Assembly: GCA_004329165.1 (NCBI GenBank) | Contig: CM014732.1 | Location: 82,398,726-82,462,725 of the forward strand | DNA: 64,000 bases | Direction of reading: 5' to 3' | Origin: Spatholobus suberectus | Taxonomy: Eukaryota; Streptophyta; Magnoliopsida; Fabales; Fabaceae | Shown: positions 36,901 through 48,504 of the stretch, one piece after another | Layout of the letters: each line of letters opens with the position of its first letter | Numbering within the stretch: the stretch's first letter is position 1 | The notes under the pieces: model-generated | Told to the model about the DNA's origin: nothing | What the model saw: the letters and a program-made list of their open reading frames with translations, nothing else | Databases searched by the model: none | Translations under genes and position numbers: made by a program

Positions 36901-39900
36901 TGTAAACAGAAATGACCTTTATTGCTAGAAAAACAGTGTTACACTCTAGGTATTCGAGAGACTTGGTTCTCTCCCAAAGACTTTCCAAATCCAAAAGACA
37001 ACCCTCTCTTATTTATAGACAACTTCTAACTAACTAATGGGTAACTAATCTATCATAACTAACTGCTACCTAACAATACTCCCCCCCTAAACATTCACCG
37101 TGTCCTCAAGGTGAATAGCTGTGTCAGCTGCAAGCAAAGTTCCATCAGGGTTCCAACTGTTTAAAGCATGATGATCATTGATCAAGCTGAATCCCAGCAC
37201 TGCAGCAACCCCAAAATATCATCAGCCCCTCCTGGGTCAAATACAAACAGTTGAATGCCTCTAATCTTCTCCAATGCTCTATTTTCTGTAATACAGTGTG
37301 GACAAGGGGTATGGGTGCTGTGGAACTTATTTTTGTCATTCTAGCAGCTGGACTTGGCTTACTACTAGCCAAAGAGTCAAATGCAGCCTTTTTGTTCATG
37401 CTTCTTGTAAACACCTCTAAAATAATCCCTACATCTGCCACTGTACTAATACTATTGTCTGGTGGCTTCGGTGTGGGACACTTGGTTGGTGGGTCAAAGA
37501 CCCATAGTTCCGTCAGCACTGCTGTATGGACACCATCACCAACACAGCAACCATCGATACTAAGACTGCCTTCAAAAAAAGAGTCCATTTCTGCTGCGTT
37601 CTTCGTTGTTGTCCTATTTGATTCTTCCTCCCTTTTCTCCTTGCAATATTCTTTGTTGATTTCTTGAACCCATTCCTCATTCTTTGGAATTTCTATTTGC
37701 TTTTCTTGTAGGAAGTTTCTTCCATACTCAGAAACTACAAATTCTTGTGGTTCTTGCAGAGTCATTGTGTTCAGCCGTATCCCTATCCCCCTCACTTCAT
37801 TGGCCTCTTGTTCTTCCTCTGATGCTTCTTTTATGATTGTTCTTGATTCTTTTCTTGGCCCATCCACCAATTTTGATTCTTCACTGCTGTCATGATTCTT
37901 TTCTTGGTTCTTGATCCCAAAAACTTCATCTTCACTTCTGTTTTCTTCCTCGTCTGAATCTTGAAGACAAAGCCAGACTTCTGGTTGGAATTTCTTGAGT
38001 ACTGCCTTTTGAAAAGTCCACCAGGTTGCATTCTGGTTGTTCTCCTTATAGGAAATCCACCATTTGAAAGCTTCTCCTCTCAATGCAAATGCACAAACCC
38101 ATGATAGTTTCATCTCTTCTGGTACTTTGTTGTCCCCAAAATACTGCTCTGCATTGATCAACCACCAATAGGCCTCCTTTCCATCAAATCTGGGAATCAT
38201 CTTCAAGAATTGATACCCACAGCTCGAAGATTGGAGCTCTGATACCAGTTGATAGAAACTGGATCAGATTGTAAACAGAAATGACCTTTATTGCTAGAAA
38301 AACAGTGTTACACTCCAGGTATTCGAGAGACTTGGTTCTCTCCCAAAGACTTTCCAAATCCAAAAGACAACCCCTCTCCCTCTTAATCCTCTCTTATTTA
38401 TAGACAACTCCTAACTAACTAATGGGTAACTAATCTAGCAAAACTAACTGCTACCTAACACTGACATATAAAACAAAATCCTTCAGAAAGGTTGAGAACA
38501 CCAACTTAGTAAAGATGGTGAGAAAATAAATGATGCAAGAACTAATAATTATATGAACACAACGGAAGATACTTTAATTGAGACTAATGAACGAAAGAAC
38601 AAAATAGAGTTATTGGAATAAGAGAACAATACAGAGAAAGAAATTAAAAAAAAAAAAAAACAGAATATTCAATTAACACTAACAAGTAGAAGCACAGAAA
38701 AGAATGATACGTATTCTTACTTGATTACATCAGAATCAAGAATTTCATAAAGATGAGCATATGCCAACTCAAATGGTAACTGGAGGCAGATGATGCTGAA
38801 GATAATGATAGCATCATTTCTGAATCGCATGAGACGCCCAAGCCACTCATGTCTCTGGAATACTTCCTTCTCTTTAGCTCTGTCAAACTCAAATACTCTT
38901 ATGAGTTCCATTGGGGGCTGCCAGGAGCTGGCCTTCCTGCCTGAAATCTTGTACACTGGGTCAGCTGCAACTGTAGAACTAATAGGCCATCTGCAACACC
39001 AAAACATGAGAGAAAAGGTGAGAAGGCGGACGGAAGAATCTTAGCAAGCAAATGAGTAAAGTGATTGCACTGATCCCAAACGAAGTAAAAAGTAAAACAT
39101 TACCTGGCTAAAAGTGCAGAATTTTTACGTTTCCAGAACTGAGAAAACATTACAGCCCAAAGTATCACCATTACAAAGAAAACAGGGAGCACCACTAATT
39201 TCAATGACCTAAAATGTAATAAGAAGCCATAAAACCACTTAACTAGATGCGAAACTAAAGAAGTGATAGCATAAACAGAAACCAACAGACAGATTGGCGC
39301 ACCCAAAATCTATCAATTGCAAAGTAAGCCCAAATGCAGCAGGGAAGAGCAGCCACCGTGTGTACATTCCAAGAAAAGCAAAATAGATTGCAATCTGCAG
39401 ATTATTCATTCCTTCATTGGATAAGGAGAATGGCAACATCATTTTCATATAATGTCATAAAGCTCATAGAGTCATAGTCACACTAACCTTTGCCCCATAG
39501 TATGAATAAATCTCATCAATTGGCTGACTAGTGAAGTCCCACCAATGAAGTGCCCAACTCCTGAGAAGTTTCTTTCTCTTCTTTTCATCTATCAAGCAAA
39601 AGCAATATTAGTTCAGGCTTCAAGTCACACTAATCTAGAGAAAAATTGATGGCACATGTGAGTAAAAACACCATGCAAAGGAAAGACTTGCTTAACAATG
39701 TTCTCTGATTCCAATTTCAGAAGCAGATTCTCCCCAATTGCCCAATTGATTTCTTTTCCATCAAATTTAAGGGTTTTGGCTGTCTTGCTGTTGTTTACCT
39801 GCAAATTCAATTTACCAGAGAACCAAACGTTAAGACATGCGAATAGGAGAGTTCATACAAGACTGCAATTCCATGGTAGTCATGGCCTTAGTACTGACCA

Positions 39901-40864
39901 CAACAACAAAGTTAATTAACATGTCACATTTTTGTATTCATCATCACAAGAATGCTTTTTCCTAATATTTTCTTGAATTAGAAAGTTAAGGCATCTATAA
40001 TCTGAGAATCAGATAAAACAAGTGGCATGTGTGGAACTGGTTAACAAGAAAACCAAATTACAAAGAGGGATTTTGACTTGTAGAGCCGACAAATGGCTAC
40101 GGAAAGAACTCACTATTCCATATATCAAGTGACAGTAGCACTGAAAACGCTCACACCAACTGAAAACAGAACCATCAGGTTGTTTCACAAAAGCTTCCAC
40201 CTCCTCCACGTCAAATTGCAAATCCATACCTGCCATTTATTACAAGACACATTAACACAAACATAGGAATTGCACAATCAGTCACTTGCTAGGTAGCGCC
40301 ATCTGACACAGTGAACTTAAATAGTAACAGGCAGAACAGATGCCCCCTTTGGGGATTTGCATATACCAATAACAGTCCGTTTCTTGATTTGTAGTTCAGC
40401 TGCAGCCCTCCCCAACGTCTCCAAAGGTGCAGCCAACTAAACAAATGACAAGTACGTTTTAGCCACTCATCAAAAGCTTAAATTAGACACACAGAACTAA
40501 TTAAACCACAAGATTGATAGAACAAAATCATTTGAAAATGCCTTTATAGAAAAAGACTAGGATCTCCTTAGACATACCAAAAAGAAGAAAAAAAAAAAAA
40601 GAAATTGTAAATCATAATTGAATGAAAGTGACTGATATGCAATGAAACAAAGAGTTTTTTGAACATAGGGAGGAATTAAGAAAACCTAACCTTGATGAAC
40701 TCATCTGCAATGCCAATAACTCTCTCAACTACAAACCCCACCTTCTCAAACTCCTTTACAAGGACGTATGCACAGTCACATGATTCATCTTTTTCCTGCA
40801 CCATTCTCCTCGGAACCACCACCCCAATTTCAAAAACAGGTTCTTCATTCCCATGCTTGTTCAT
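33961..40864 (-). CDS. Anoctamin-like (TMEM16) membrane protein
   Basis: Sixteen exons, all GT-AG and in phase: 40691-40864, 40367-40436, 40114-40229, 39672-39798, 39488-39588, 39303-39394, 39104-39208, 38721-38990, 35831-35963, 35633-35746, 35429-35496, 35206-35336, 34944-35026, 34700-34807, 34181-34339 and 33961-34089. The product is 659 residues, the usual length of the single plant anoctamin-like protein (At1g73020 in Arabidopsis, from memory). The cytosolic N terminus contains PVFEIGVVVPRR and FVKQPDGSVFSW. About eight or more hydrophobic segments follow, near residues 197-225, 230-255, 320-345, 354-372, 397-418, 503-528, 560-585 and 595-617, with conserved LQLPFELAYAHLYEIL, FGLYFMQTYIGIFYHALLHR and WKIEPGLAAILIMEHVLLL. 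TMEM16 proteins are calcium-dependent chloride channels or lipid scramblases; the plant protein's activity is not established. Intron 8 (35964-38720) contains a compound LTR retroelement in the same orientation. The coding frame appears intact. Confidence 0.95.
36550..36797 (-). repeat. Diverged outer LTR of the compound element
   Basis: A 248-bp LTR with TGATAG...CTATCA ends, related to the two other LTRs. It is followed at 36798 by the same polypurine-tract sequence (minus-strand GGTGAATGTTTAGGGGGGGA) that follows the inner LTR. It keeps only about 83 bp of internal sequence before the next LTR begins. Confidence 0.75.
36881..37075 (-). repeat. 3' LTR of the gag-only element
   Basis: A 195-bp LTR matching 38250-38460 apart from a few substitutions and one gap of about 16 bp. 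On the minus strand it follows a strong polypurine tract (TTTAGGGGGGGAGTAT) at about 37076-37091. Confidence 0.88.
37175..38206 (-). CDS. Gag-like protein of a non-autonomous LTR retroelement
   Basis: An uninterrupted frame of about 340 residues. The N-terminal part (IPRFDGKEAYWWLINAEQYF, then SWVCAFALRGEAFKWW and WWTFQKAVLKKF) is a retrotransposon gag domain of the gypsy type, which builds the capsid-like particle. The rest is acidic and glutamate-rich (SDEEENRSEDEV) with no zinc knuckle, protease or polymerase. The first true ATG is at about 38200; the open frame also extends upstream to about 38230. Because pol is absent, movement would have needed enzymes from another element. That the frame is still open suggests either a young insertion or selection. 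The far C-terminal part may be non-functional read-through. Confidence 0.7.
   Translation of the reverse strand: MKMIPRFDGKEAYWWLINAEQYFGDNKVPEEMKLSWVCAFALRGEAFKWWISYKENNQNATWWTFQKAVLKKFQPEVWLCLQDSDEEENRSEDEVFGIKNQEKNHDSSEESKLVDGPRKESRTIIKEASEEEQEANEVRGIGIRLNTMTLQEPQEFVVSEYGRNFLQEKQIEIPKNEEWVQEINKEYCKEKREEESNRTTTKNAAEMDSFFEGSLSIDGCCVGDGVHTAVLTELWVFDPPTKCPTPKPPDNSISTVADVGIILEVFTRSMNKKAAFDSLASSKPSPAARMTKISSTAPIPLVHTVLQKIEHWRRLEAFNCLYLTQEGLMIFWGCCSAGIQLDQ
38236..38247 (-). other. Primer-binding site (initiator tRNA-Met)
   Basis: On the minus strand TGGTATCAGAGC starts two bases after the 5' LTR. It is complementary to the 3' end of plant initiator tRNA-Met, the usual primer for reverse transcription of plant LTR retroelements. 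It fixes the orientation of the element. Confidence 0.9.
38250..38460 (-). repeat. 5' LTR of the gag-only element
   Basis: A 211-bp LTR with TG...CA ends. On the minus strand it carries a TATA-like GTCTATAAATAAGAGAGG that could act as the element's promoter within the anoctamin intron. Confidence 0.88.
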
Positions 40865-43117
40865 CTTCAACCCCACTGACCCAATGCACGTGAGAAAAAA
40901 AGCCAAATAACAACAAATTCCCCCTCTTCCCTCCTTTTTCCACTATTCAAACAGCCAAATTAAGGGGTCTTTGTTTCAAAATCAAAAGAAAACTTCAAAT
41001 GGGCAGAAGAAAGATCCGGTTTTGGCCAAAAGGGGTTGAAGAAAATGCCATAAAAAAAGAAGAATTTTGAGGAAGAATGGGTGTTGCGTTGGAAAAAGCA
41101 CCTAGGTGGTGCAAAATTAAGGTGTGTTGTATGTATAGGGGTCAAACAAACTCGAATGACGAGAATTCCTAAGAAAAGGGTTGAATTCAATTCAAGGGAT
41201 GATAAACACAAACAAAAAATGTGGAAGGAAAAAGACAGAAAGAAGGAAAATAAAATGAGGATTGAATTGAGTTTGAGGAAGGTGTCCTAAACCTAGCAAA
41301 CGGCCATTCTCGACAGGAAACTCTCGGGAGGGACAGACACATAACATTAACATAGGGTCTTGTCTACGTGCATGCTTTCTACTCTTGTGCCTTTTTCTTT
41401 TTCTTTTTTTCCCCTTTTATTTTACGAAAAAAAAAACTTTCTAAAATTATTATATATTATATATGCTTTTTAAGGATCAACTCGGATCTAAGGAGCCAAT
41501 CTCTCTGGACATGTACTCTTACATAGTAAAACTTATATATGCTTAAAGAGTATAATTATCTACTAATTATATAACACTTTGTTAGTATATATTATGTATG
41601 TTAATATGTCAATGCATTAGTCATTTAAAACTTATATCATCAAATTAAGAGTCTCTTTATTTCTGTTTTCACTTTTAATTACAAATCTGTTTCATTGTTT
41701 TTAATCTGTTTCTTGTTTTCAAAATTTGTATAAGAAATGATGAAAACAACTTTTTTTTTGTACAAATATTTGAAAATACTCAAATAAAAAGTAGATTAAA
41801 AATAAGGTGGCAATTTTGTAATTAAAAAATAAAAATAAAAAACAAAAACAGGAAATAAAAATAGAGGTAAACGACCCTTAATCTTTTGAAAACTTAAATT
41901 ATCACCGTATCACTTTTCATCATATTTTATCATTAAATTAGCTATTCAAAATTTATTTTTTAAAAATTAATTACTAAAAAAAATCTAAAATACTATGCTA
42001 AAATAATAAAACAACAAATCTCTGAAGATTTAGTTTAATGATATATAAATATTTGAAAGAAAATATATAAGTGTTATTACATTGGAGATTAATTTAATGA
42101 TAAATCTTTGAGAAATTAAAATAGTGATGCAAAATAACTTTTAAGAGACTGATTTAGTCGTTAAATTTTTTTAAAAATAAACATAGTTACATACGTATAT
42201 GACTTTAAAAGATTAAATTAAATTTTTACTAATATGTTTTCTTATCGGATACCTTAATATAGGTGTAAAAGATTATTTTAATCCTGACTAAGCTAAATCT
42301 GAAAGGAACAAAATTTTATCAAATTCAAAATTTGTTCACGGGACCCAAACGCGGACTTGAGATTTTTTTATTCGAATAAACATGCTTAGTATTTAATTTA
42401 GCGCAAACTCAGTATTTAATTTATCAACATGCTTGGTATTTAATTTAGCACAAATTTTTATTTTAATTTGGAAGTTATTATTTTCTAATAAAACAATTAT
42501 AATGACTATCGAAATAAAATATCAATTCTGATTAAAAAATAAAACTAATAATATTTATGATACGGTATTTAAGTTTCATATTTTAATTTAATATTTTTAT
42601 TTACTTCATTTTTAAATAAAAAATATGAATTTTATACTATAGTGCCACTTATAGTGCAATAATATTATTCTTCCTAAGCCAACAAGGTATGACACATTTA
42701 GTTGAGTGTTTTACTCATATTAGTTGTAATTAGGATTGAATTTTCATATTTCTCGTTCTCCCATTAATAGACAATATGTAAATTTTATTATGAATAAACT
42801 TTTTGTAAAAGAAAAAGATAAATGCTAACTAGGACACTAGTTAAAGATTTTAAAATAATTTTTTTTATTAAAAAATATCATTAATGCATTTTTACTATAA
42901 TTTTTAATGCATTCTCAATATGAATTTTAATAAAAACTTTTTATTTTGAATTTTTTAACCACACTGGTTAGCAAGGAAAAAAAAATAAAATACTATCCTT
43001 CATAAAAATGACGTGGTTGATTCTTTTTGATATTCCATATAAATGTAATGGATAATGGTTGTTACTTGTTAAGGTGGTGAGAAGATTGGTACGGCTTCCA
43101 ATTCATTCACTTCTTGT
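40865..43117. other. Anoctamin 5' flank and spacer
   Basis: The first few hundred bases above 40864 should be the 5' leader and promoter of the minus-strand anoctamin gene; no clear TATA box was assigned. The remainder is AT-rich, with no gene. A small Tourist-like MITE lies at 41648-41877. Confidence 0.4.
41648..41877. mobile_element. Small Tourist-like MITE
   Basis: The left end AGAGTCTCTTTATTTCTGTT and the right end (reverse complement GGGTCGTTTACCTCTATTTT) are partly inverted, and both arms carry TTTTTAATTACAAA-type sequence. TTA flanks both sides (41645-41647 and 41878-41880). It is about 230 bp and non-coding. Confidence 0.55.
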
Positions 43118-43924
43118 TAAGGATGGCAATGGGTAGGGTCTGAGTAGGGTACTATGGTACCCGTCCCTATACCCGCGTTTGAAAAAAATCCCCGTACCAG
43201 CCCTCATACCCGCGCGGGTAGTAACTTTAATCTCCATCCTCGTACCCGCTGGGTACCTATATACCCATACCCGTACCTGCTACCCGCACTTTACTTAAGT
43301 GCAGTGCCATGAAAAAAAATTTGTAGCCTTAGGCGAAATTCAAAATTTAATTTAATACAGTTTGACAATTCTCATTTTATTTTTGTAGCAATTATGAAAG
43401 TATTGATCAAATTTTTATAATTAAGTTTTTTAATATTTCACTTTCAATATATAAAGGAAAATTCATTTAATCCATCATTTACACATAGTTATTAACTAAT
43501 AAAACTTGAATAATCTTACTTTTAAAAAATCTACATTTAACGATAAGAATAATTACAAGTATTTCAATAATATTTAGAAGCATGTGTACATTTGAAAAAG
43601 AATATAATCTTTTCATATAATTTATTTTTAAAAGAGTATAAATTATTTTTGATATTTAATTTATATACAATTGTAGTGCAAAACATTTTTACACAGACAT
43701 TTACTAAAATTTAATTATTTCATCATATTATCCCATTTATTAATATGATGCAGCAGTATAGTGAATTTCTAGCTTACATATATGTAAAAAAAATTTACAA
43801 TAACAATGCATATAAATTAAACTCTTATTTTTGTTTATATTTCTTGCAATGTCTTTCTTTTTAATGAATCAAGATTTTTAATATTTTAATACTCACTAGA
43901 ACTTATTTTTTTAGTATATTATAT

Positions 43925-43995
<71 letters not shown>

Positions 43996-44180
43996 GTGTG
44001 TGTGTGTGCGGGTATGGGGCGGGTTGGGTACTATAGTACCCATACCCGCACCCATCCCCATTAAATTTTGTGGGTAAATCTCCGCCCCCGCTCCCATTCT
44101 CATTGAGCGGATATTTACCCTACCCATTGCGAATATTTTTTGCGGGTACCCATAGAGTCTGGGTAGAATTGCCATCCCTA
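43118..44180. mobile_element. Non-autonomous hAT-like element with perfect 8-bp target duplication
   Basis: The ends are TAAGGATGGCAATGGGTAGG and the reverse complement TAGGGATGGCAATTCTACCC. CTTCTTGT lies directly outside both (43110-43117 and 44181-44188), an exact 8-bp duplication. The subterminal regions are dense in GTACCC/GGGTAC and TACCCGC motifs. An (AT)n run of about 64 bp at 43928-43991 followed by (TG)n at 43993-44008 lies inside. No transposase was seen. Confidence 0.88.
43928..44008 (+). repeat. (AT)n(TG)n compound microsatellite
   Basis: About 32 AT units are followed by about 8 TG units, within the hAT-like element. It is likely to be length-variable between individuals. Confidence 0.9.
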
Positions 44181-44188
44181 CTTCTTGT

Positions 44189-46329
44189 TAATGGCATTGC
44201 ATTGCATTAAATCCCATGTCATGGCGTAGAGGGTGGAATGATAACATTGTAGCAATTTGGCACATTACTTGGTCTCGTTGTCGCCGTCCTTTCATTACCA
44301 GATAATAAATTAATAATAACAGATAATAAATTAATAAATAATTAATTTAATCTTTAAAGTATGAACTTTTCATTTAAATAGTCTTTGAATTAATAAAATT
44401 ATATATATGGGAGATTTATTAATATATATACTTATTTTTTAGTTAAAATACATTAGCAAATTATAGTTACAATATATTTTAAAATACATTATGGTGTAAC
44501 TTGTTAATATGTTCTAATTGAAAAATAAGTATGTGTACGTTAATAAATGCTTGTAAAATTTGTTAACATACATACACTTATTTTAATTTACAAAATTTTT
44601 CAATGTTTGAAAAATTATATAATATGATTTTTAGTATTTTAAAAACTACGTATATAATTTTATTAATTTAAAAATTATTTAAGAGAAAAAATAATGCTTC
44701 AAAACTAAATTGATGGTTTACTTAAAAATAAATGGTGAAGTTGGCTTTGTGATTGTCTGTTCAGGATTACACGTGATGCAATTAAAACATAACGCGCGCA
44801 CTTGTTGCTGACTCAATCAGTGGCTGTGTATCTTGAAATTGAGTATCAAACTCCAACACCGCGCTAACATAATGGGCTCTGCTGCATTTAATTAAAGCCA
44901 CGGTACCTTTAACAGTGTGTTTGGATTACCGTTTTGAACACCCAAGATAGACGTTCATACTTTCCAATGGAGGAAACGGAGAAGCAAGTCTTCTTTATCA
45001 TTAAGTTGAATGTGGGCTATGTTGGAGGGAGTGGTTTTATAAACAGAGGCTAAAACATGTAATTTCATATAAATGAATATAAAAAAATAATAACACATGA
45101 ATTTTTTTAGTAAGATTTGAAAAGTTATTTGTGTGTGATTAGTTTATTTCAATCCTCCATTGTTCCTTTTACATTCGTTATAAAGTACTAAAAGAGGCAG
45201 ATATTGATTTGTAAAAATAACTAGAAGAGATGAATGTAACACAATCTCCCTTCCTTTCAAATTTCGCCAAAGAATTTGGCCATTAACAAAATGTGATGCA
45301 CATGAAATAAATTCTCTCGTGTTAATTTTTTCATAGTAAATTCTCTAAAGTTAAATTTTAATATGATAGAAGTTATGTTAAAAATTTATATTCATTTCTT
45401 GTGATAAAACATTAAATTCCATTCGGATAAACATAAATAAATAGTAGCACATGAAAAGTTATTTTATTTAAGTGTGATTAGTTTACTTTAACGCTCGTTC
45501 TTAGGATCTTTGATCGAGGAAAGGAAATTGGCTCTTATACAGCCTGTCATCAAGGAAGAAGTGCATAGGATTTTGATGAGTATGAAATCTTACAAAGTCT
45601 CGAGTCCAGATAGAATTCAATCGGTATTTTCAAGATGTTCTGGACAATGATAGGTGATGATGTTTTTGGCATTTGGTAAAAGATGTTTTAACTCGGGTTT
45701 GATACATAGGTTACTGAGACTCTTGCTAATTCTTAAGGCTATATTTGAATTGATGATAATGAGATGGAATGAAATAAAATGAAACGGAATAAAACCATCA
45801 CTTTATTGTTTGGATATTTTAATAGAATAAAACAAAAATTCTATTTTTTTATTTAAAAAAAGGACGGAACGGAATAAATTATAACATTTTAATTTCTATG
45901 TTATCTTTACTTTAAAAACACTTTATATTGTATTTATTTTACATTCTTATTTTAAAAATCTAAATTAAATTTAAATGACAAATATATTAATTTTGTTAAT
46001 ATAAAGAAAAGTAGTTGTTAATTATTTACTTTTTCTTTAAACTTATACATCTTAACACCATCACATTGGATATATATACATATATATATATATATATGTA
46101 TAGTTTAAAATTAAAATGAATTTTAATACATATCTTAAATACGTTCAATATTTTGAAATTAATTTTATCAAAATTAATTTTTTTTACCATAAACCGAATA
46201 CAATCACGGAACATTGAATGTTGGCCGCACATAAGTTGCTAATTAATTCGACCGTGACTACTCACAATTTCTCATTTGCTTTCAAATTACGAAAATGCAA
46301 CAAATATCAACCTAATTAAAGACTACCAG
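44189..46329. other. AT-rich spacer with a LINE fragment
   Basis: No intact gene was found. The span contains the LINE reverse-transcriptase fragment listed separately and a (TA)n run at about 46070-46098. Around 45740, GGCTATATTTGAATTGATGA resembles the end of a MITE without a visible partner. Confidence 0.4.
45508..45740 (+). pseudogene. LINE (L1-type) reverse-transcriptase fragment
   Basis: Reading across frameshifts, the segment encodes VIKEEVHRILMSMKSYKVSS, then PDRIQ, then FKMFWTMIGDDVF. This is the plant LINE pattern of a helix ending in MKxxKAxGPDG followed by FFKxxWxxIGxDV, at the N-terminal part of the reverse-transcriptase domain. Several stops follow. Only about 230 bp survives, with no catalytic FADD block or poly-A tail. 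Confidence 0.7.
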
Positions 46330-46657
46330 GTTGCTGACATGGGAAACAGTATTGGGATAGTGTAGAATGTTAAGTTTGCCAACGCCTACTTTCTTTCTCT
46401 TTTCATTTTCTTTTCTCCCTTCAATTTTGTGTTAAATAGCAAGAGCAAAGAAGTAAAATTTTTCATAGGTTTAAGATGTATGCCATATGATAGATTGATT
46501 CTCATTTAGTAAATTTTAAAAATTGACAAAATAGGAGATAATTATGGTCGCCATTATTTGGCTGTAATTTACAAATAAATGGAACATAAGTTTGATTCTG
46601 ACATGATTGCAATCATAAAACAAAATGTTTACATAAAAAAACATACAAAACCATTAA

Positions 46658-47602
46658 GGTCCTCTTTGGTTGCAGAGAATTTGGGAAGAGGAGAAGAGAA
46701 GAGAAGAGGGTGAAATATAAGAAATTCTCTGTGTTTGGTTAAGTGGAAGAGGAGAGTTTTTTTTACAAAAAACACGTGGACCCCAGCTAAAAAATAATCC
46801 TCACCAAACTGAGAGGATTGTAGAGGAAATCGTACACAACAATGTTAAGTTGCCCAAAATAACCTTGTGTGGTCCTTGCAGAGCAGATGACCATCTTCCA
46901 TCGGTGCTGCGGTCGTGGGTGTTGGAAGCTAGCTTCTTCCATTAGCAAACCGAACAACAACGTGCAACAAAGCCTTCCATTACCAGCCTTGAGGTTCGTT
47001 TTTGGGTGTTGGTTGTTAGCAAATAGTTTTCGTTTTCTTGATTTGGTGTTGAATATGTGGTTAGATCTGGTTGATTTTTCACTTGATTGACTTGTGTGTG
47101 CAAATATTTGGTTGAAATTGTGATGAATAGTGGACTCCATAGCAGATTCTGTGAGCTTCAACATTCTTTGCAGTTGAGGAAATCGATTTCCTTAACTGGA
47201 AAATCGGTTTTGTGATGTACATGGGATGTCAGGAATCGATTTTCAATTTTTGAAAATTGATTTCAGCAATTTTGTATGTGAAACAGATTTTGGAGTCCAT
47301 GAAATTGATTAATTTCATCCAAAACAAATCAATTTAATGAAAAAAAAAATAAAAAATTTCAAAAAGTAACATCATATATGTCAAGGGTATAATTATAATT
47401 GTAATAAGCCAATTTCATTTCATTTCTTTTTTTTTTTTTGCCAAACAACTTTACATATCTACTTTCTGTCTATTTCTACTCTATTTCTCTTAAACCAAAC
47501 AACCATTAATTTCTCTCTATTTCTCACTTATTTCTCTTCACTTCTTTTCTCACCTCTTCCCTCCTTTTCTCTCCTTTTCTTTTTCTCCTACCAAACACAC
47601 CC
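46658..47602. mobile_element. PIF/Harbinger (Tourist-like) MITE with an intra-window empty site
   Basis: The ends GGTCCTCTTTGGTTGCAGAG and the reverse complement GGGTGTGTTTGGTAGGAGAA are inverted and run into AGAGAAGAGAAGAGG/CTCTTCCCTCC arms. TAA flanks both sides (46655-46657 and 47603-47605). The other arm of the inverted duplication (around 48865-48875 on the minus strand) has the uninterrupted ATTAAGAGGGCCAAATTTC with a single TAA, which is the empty site. The interior, about 46800-47250, holds open stretches of unknown origin and GAAATCGATT/AATCGATTTC repeats but no transposase. Confidence 0.9.
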
Positions 47603-47692
47603 TAAGAGAGCCAAATTTCTCGGGTACGTATGAGCAAAAACAAATACAAAGCAGAACATCGTATTGAAAGGAATGGAAATAAAGCGAATATT

Positions 47693-47797
47693 CATGGTCT
47701 TTGAGAATCTATGTAGCACTAACAAGCGTGGTTGCATGGGCATCATGACCACTTGTGTACATCTTTCCAAGTACTTGTGCTTCCACTCCACCAATTC
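47693..47797 (-). pseudogene. IAA-amino acid hydrolase (ILR1-like) exon fragment
   Basis: On the minus strand, a splice acceptor (ATAACACAG) is followed by ELVEWKHK and then a frame-shifted version of the metal-binding segment, whose DNA still reads GGTCATGATGCCCATG. It has a deletion relative to the plus-strand copy at 48582-48710 and lacks the exon end. It is the inverted partner of that copy and cannot be functional. Confidence 0.75.
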
Positions 47798-48504
47798 CTG
47801 TGTTATGTTGTGAAATGGTGGGAATGGAGAATTAGTTGATAATGGGGAAGGTAGGAGAATATATATGGTATACTCTTTAATGAATCTTGTATACTCTTTT
47901 GCTTGTGTAGTGTTTCCTTTTGAAAGTGTAATGTAGTGGTTGGTCATCTTCTTGATATGGTTTGTAGTATGCTAATGATATTGAACCATTAAGACCTTTC
48001 TTCATGCTTCACTCTTTGTATATTTTCGTCTAAAAGATCTTTATTTCTCAATGTCATTACTTTATATGTATCTTGTTAATTTGTTTGCAGTCAAGTGGAT
48101 TCAGATGTCTAAGTTTCTAACTAACTCTAACTCCTATATACGCAAACAAAAATATACTAACTGAACCAAAGAGAATACCTATATATAATAACAAGTTTAA
48201 CTACATGGTTCATATCTCCTATATAGTGTTGCAAGTATACACCATAAATGATATGCTATCTTGCATGTTTCTTTGATTTGATATATCAAATGGACAATTT
48301 TTTTATCATTCATGATACGGACAGCAGAGATTAAAGTCCATTGCATCTATAATCTATTCACATTGACACTAGAAAATAAAATAATTATTTGAAAAACTAA
48401 CTTCTATGCCTAGAGAAGTAATTTCTTTTTACATAAGGAAGATAAGAGAGGGCAAGATTTTTAGAATTATGTGACTTTATTTTCAAAATTGTTCCGTATG
48501 TCCC

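Larger units (their letters stand above)
36550..38460 (-). mobile_element. Compound gag-only LTR retroelement in anoctamin intron 8
   Basis: Three LTR copies lie in a row: 36550-36797, 36881-37075 and 38250-38460. The last two are close relatives with TGATAGAAACTGGATCAGAT at one end and GCTACCTAACA at the other; the first is a more diverged family member starting TGATAGTAACTGGACCAG. The 5-bp flanks of the whole array are CCGAC (36545-36549) and CTGAC (38461-38465), so the compound may have inserted, or matured, as one unit. The internal part encodes only a gag-like protein. The element is read on the minus strand, the same sense as the gene it sits in. Confidence 0.85.
46330..47862 (+). repeat. 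Left arm of an inverted duplication (interrupted by a MITE)
   Basis: 46330-46657 and 47603-47862 together match, in inverse orientation, 48505-49168. Shared blocks include GACATGGGAA, AAACTTTCTTTCTCTTTTCATTTTC-type text, CATAGGTTTAAGATGTATGC, GACATGATTG, GAGAGCCAAATTTCT, AAAGCAGAACATC and GTGGTCATGAT. Similarity is high in places, with gaps. The arm carries the minus-strand amidohydrolase fragment. The 945-bp MITE at 46658-47602 is missing from the other arm. Confidence 0.85.

Noticed and set aside
37251..37667. Plus-strand open frame of 138 codons
   Set aside because: Antisense shadow of the gag frame; it has hydrophobic stretches but the minus strand carries the recognisable gag domain.
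46869..47164. Open frames of 73 and 125 codons on the two strands
   Set aside because: They lie within the PIF-type MITE and have no recognisable domain.
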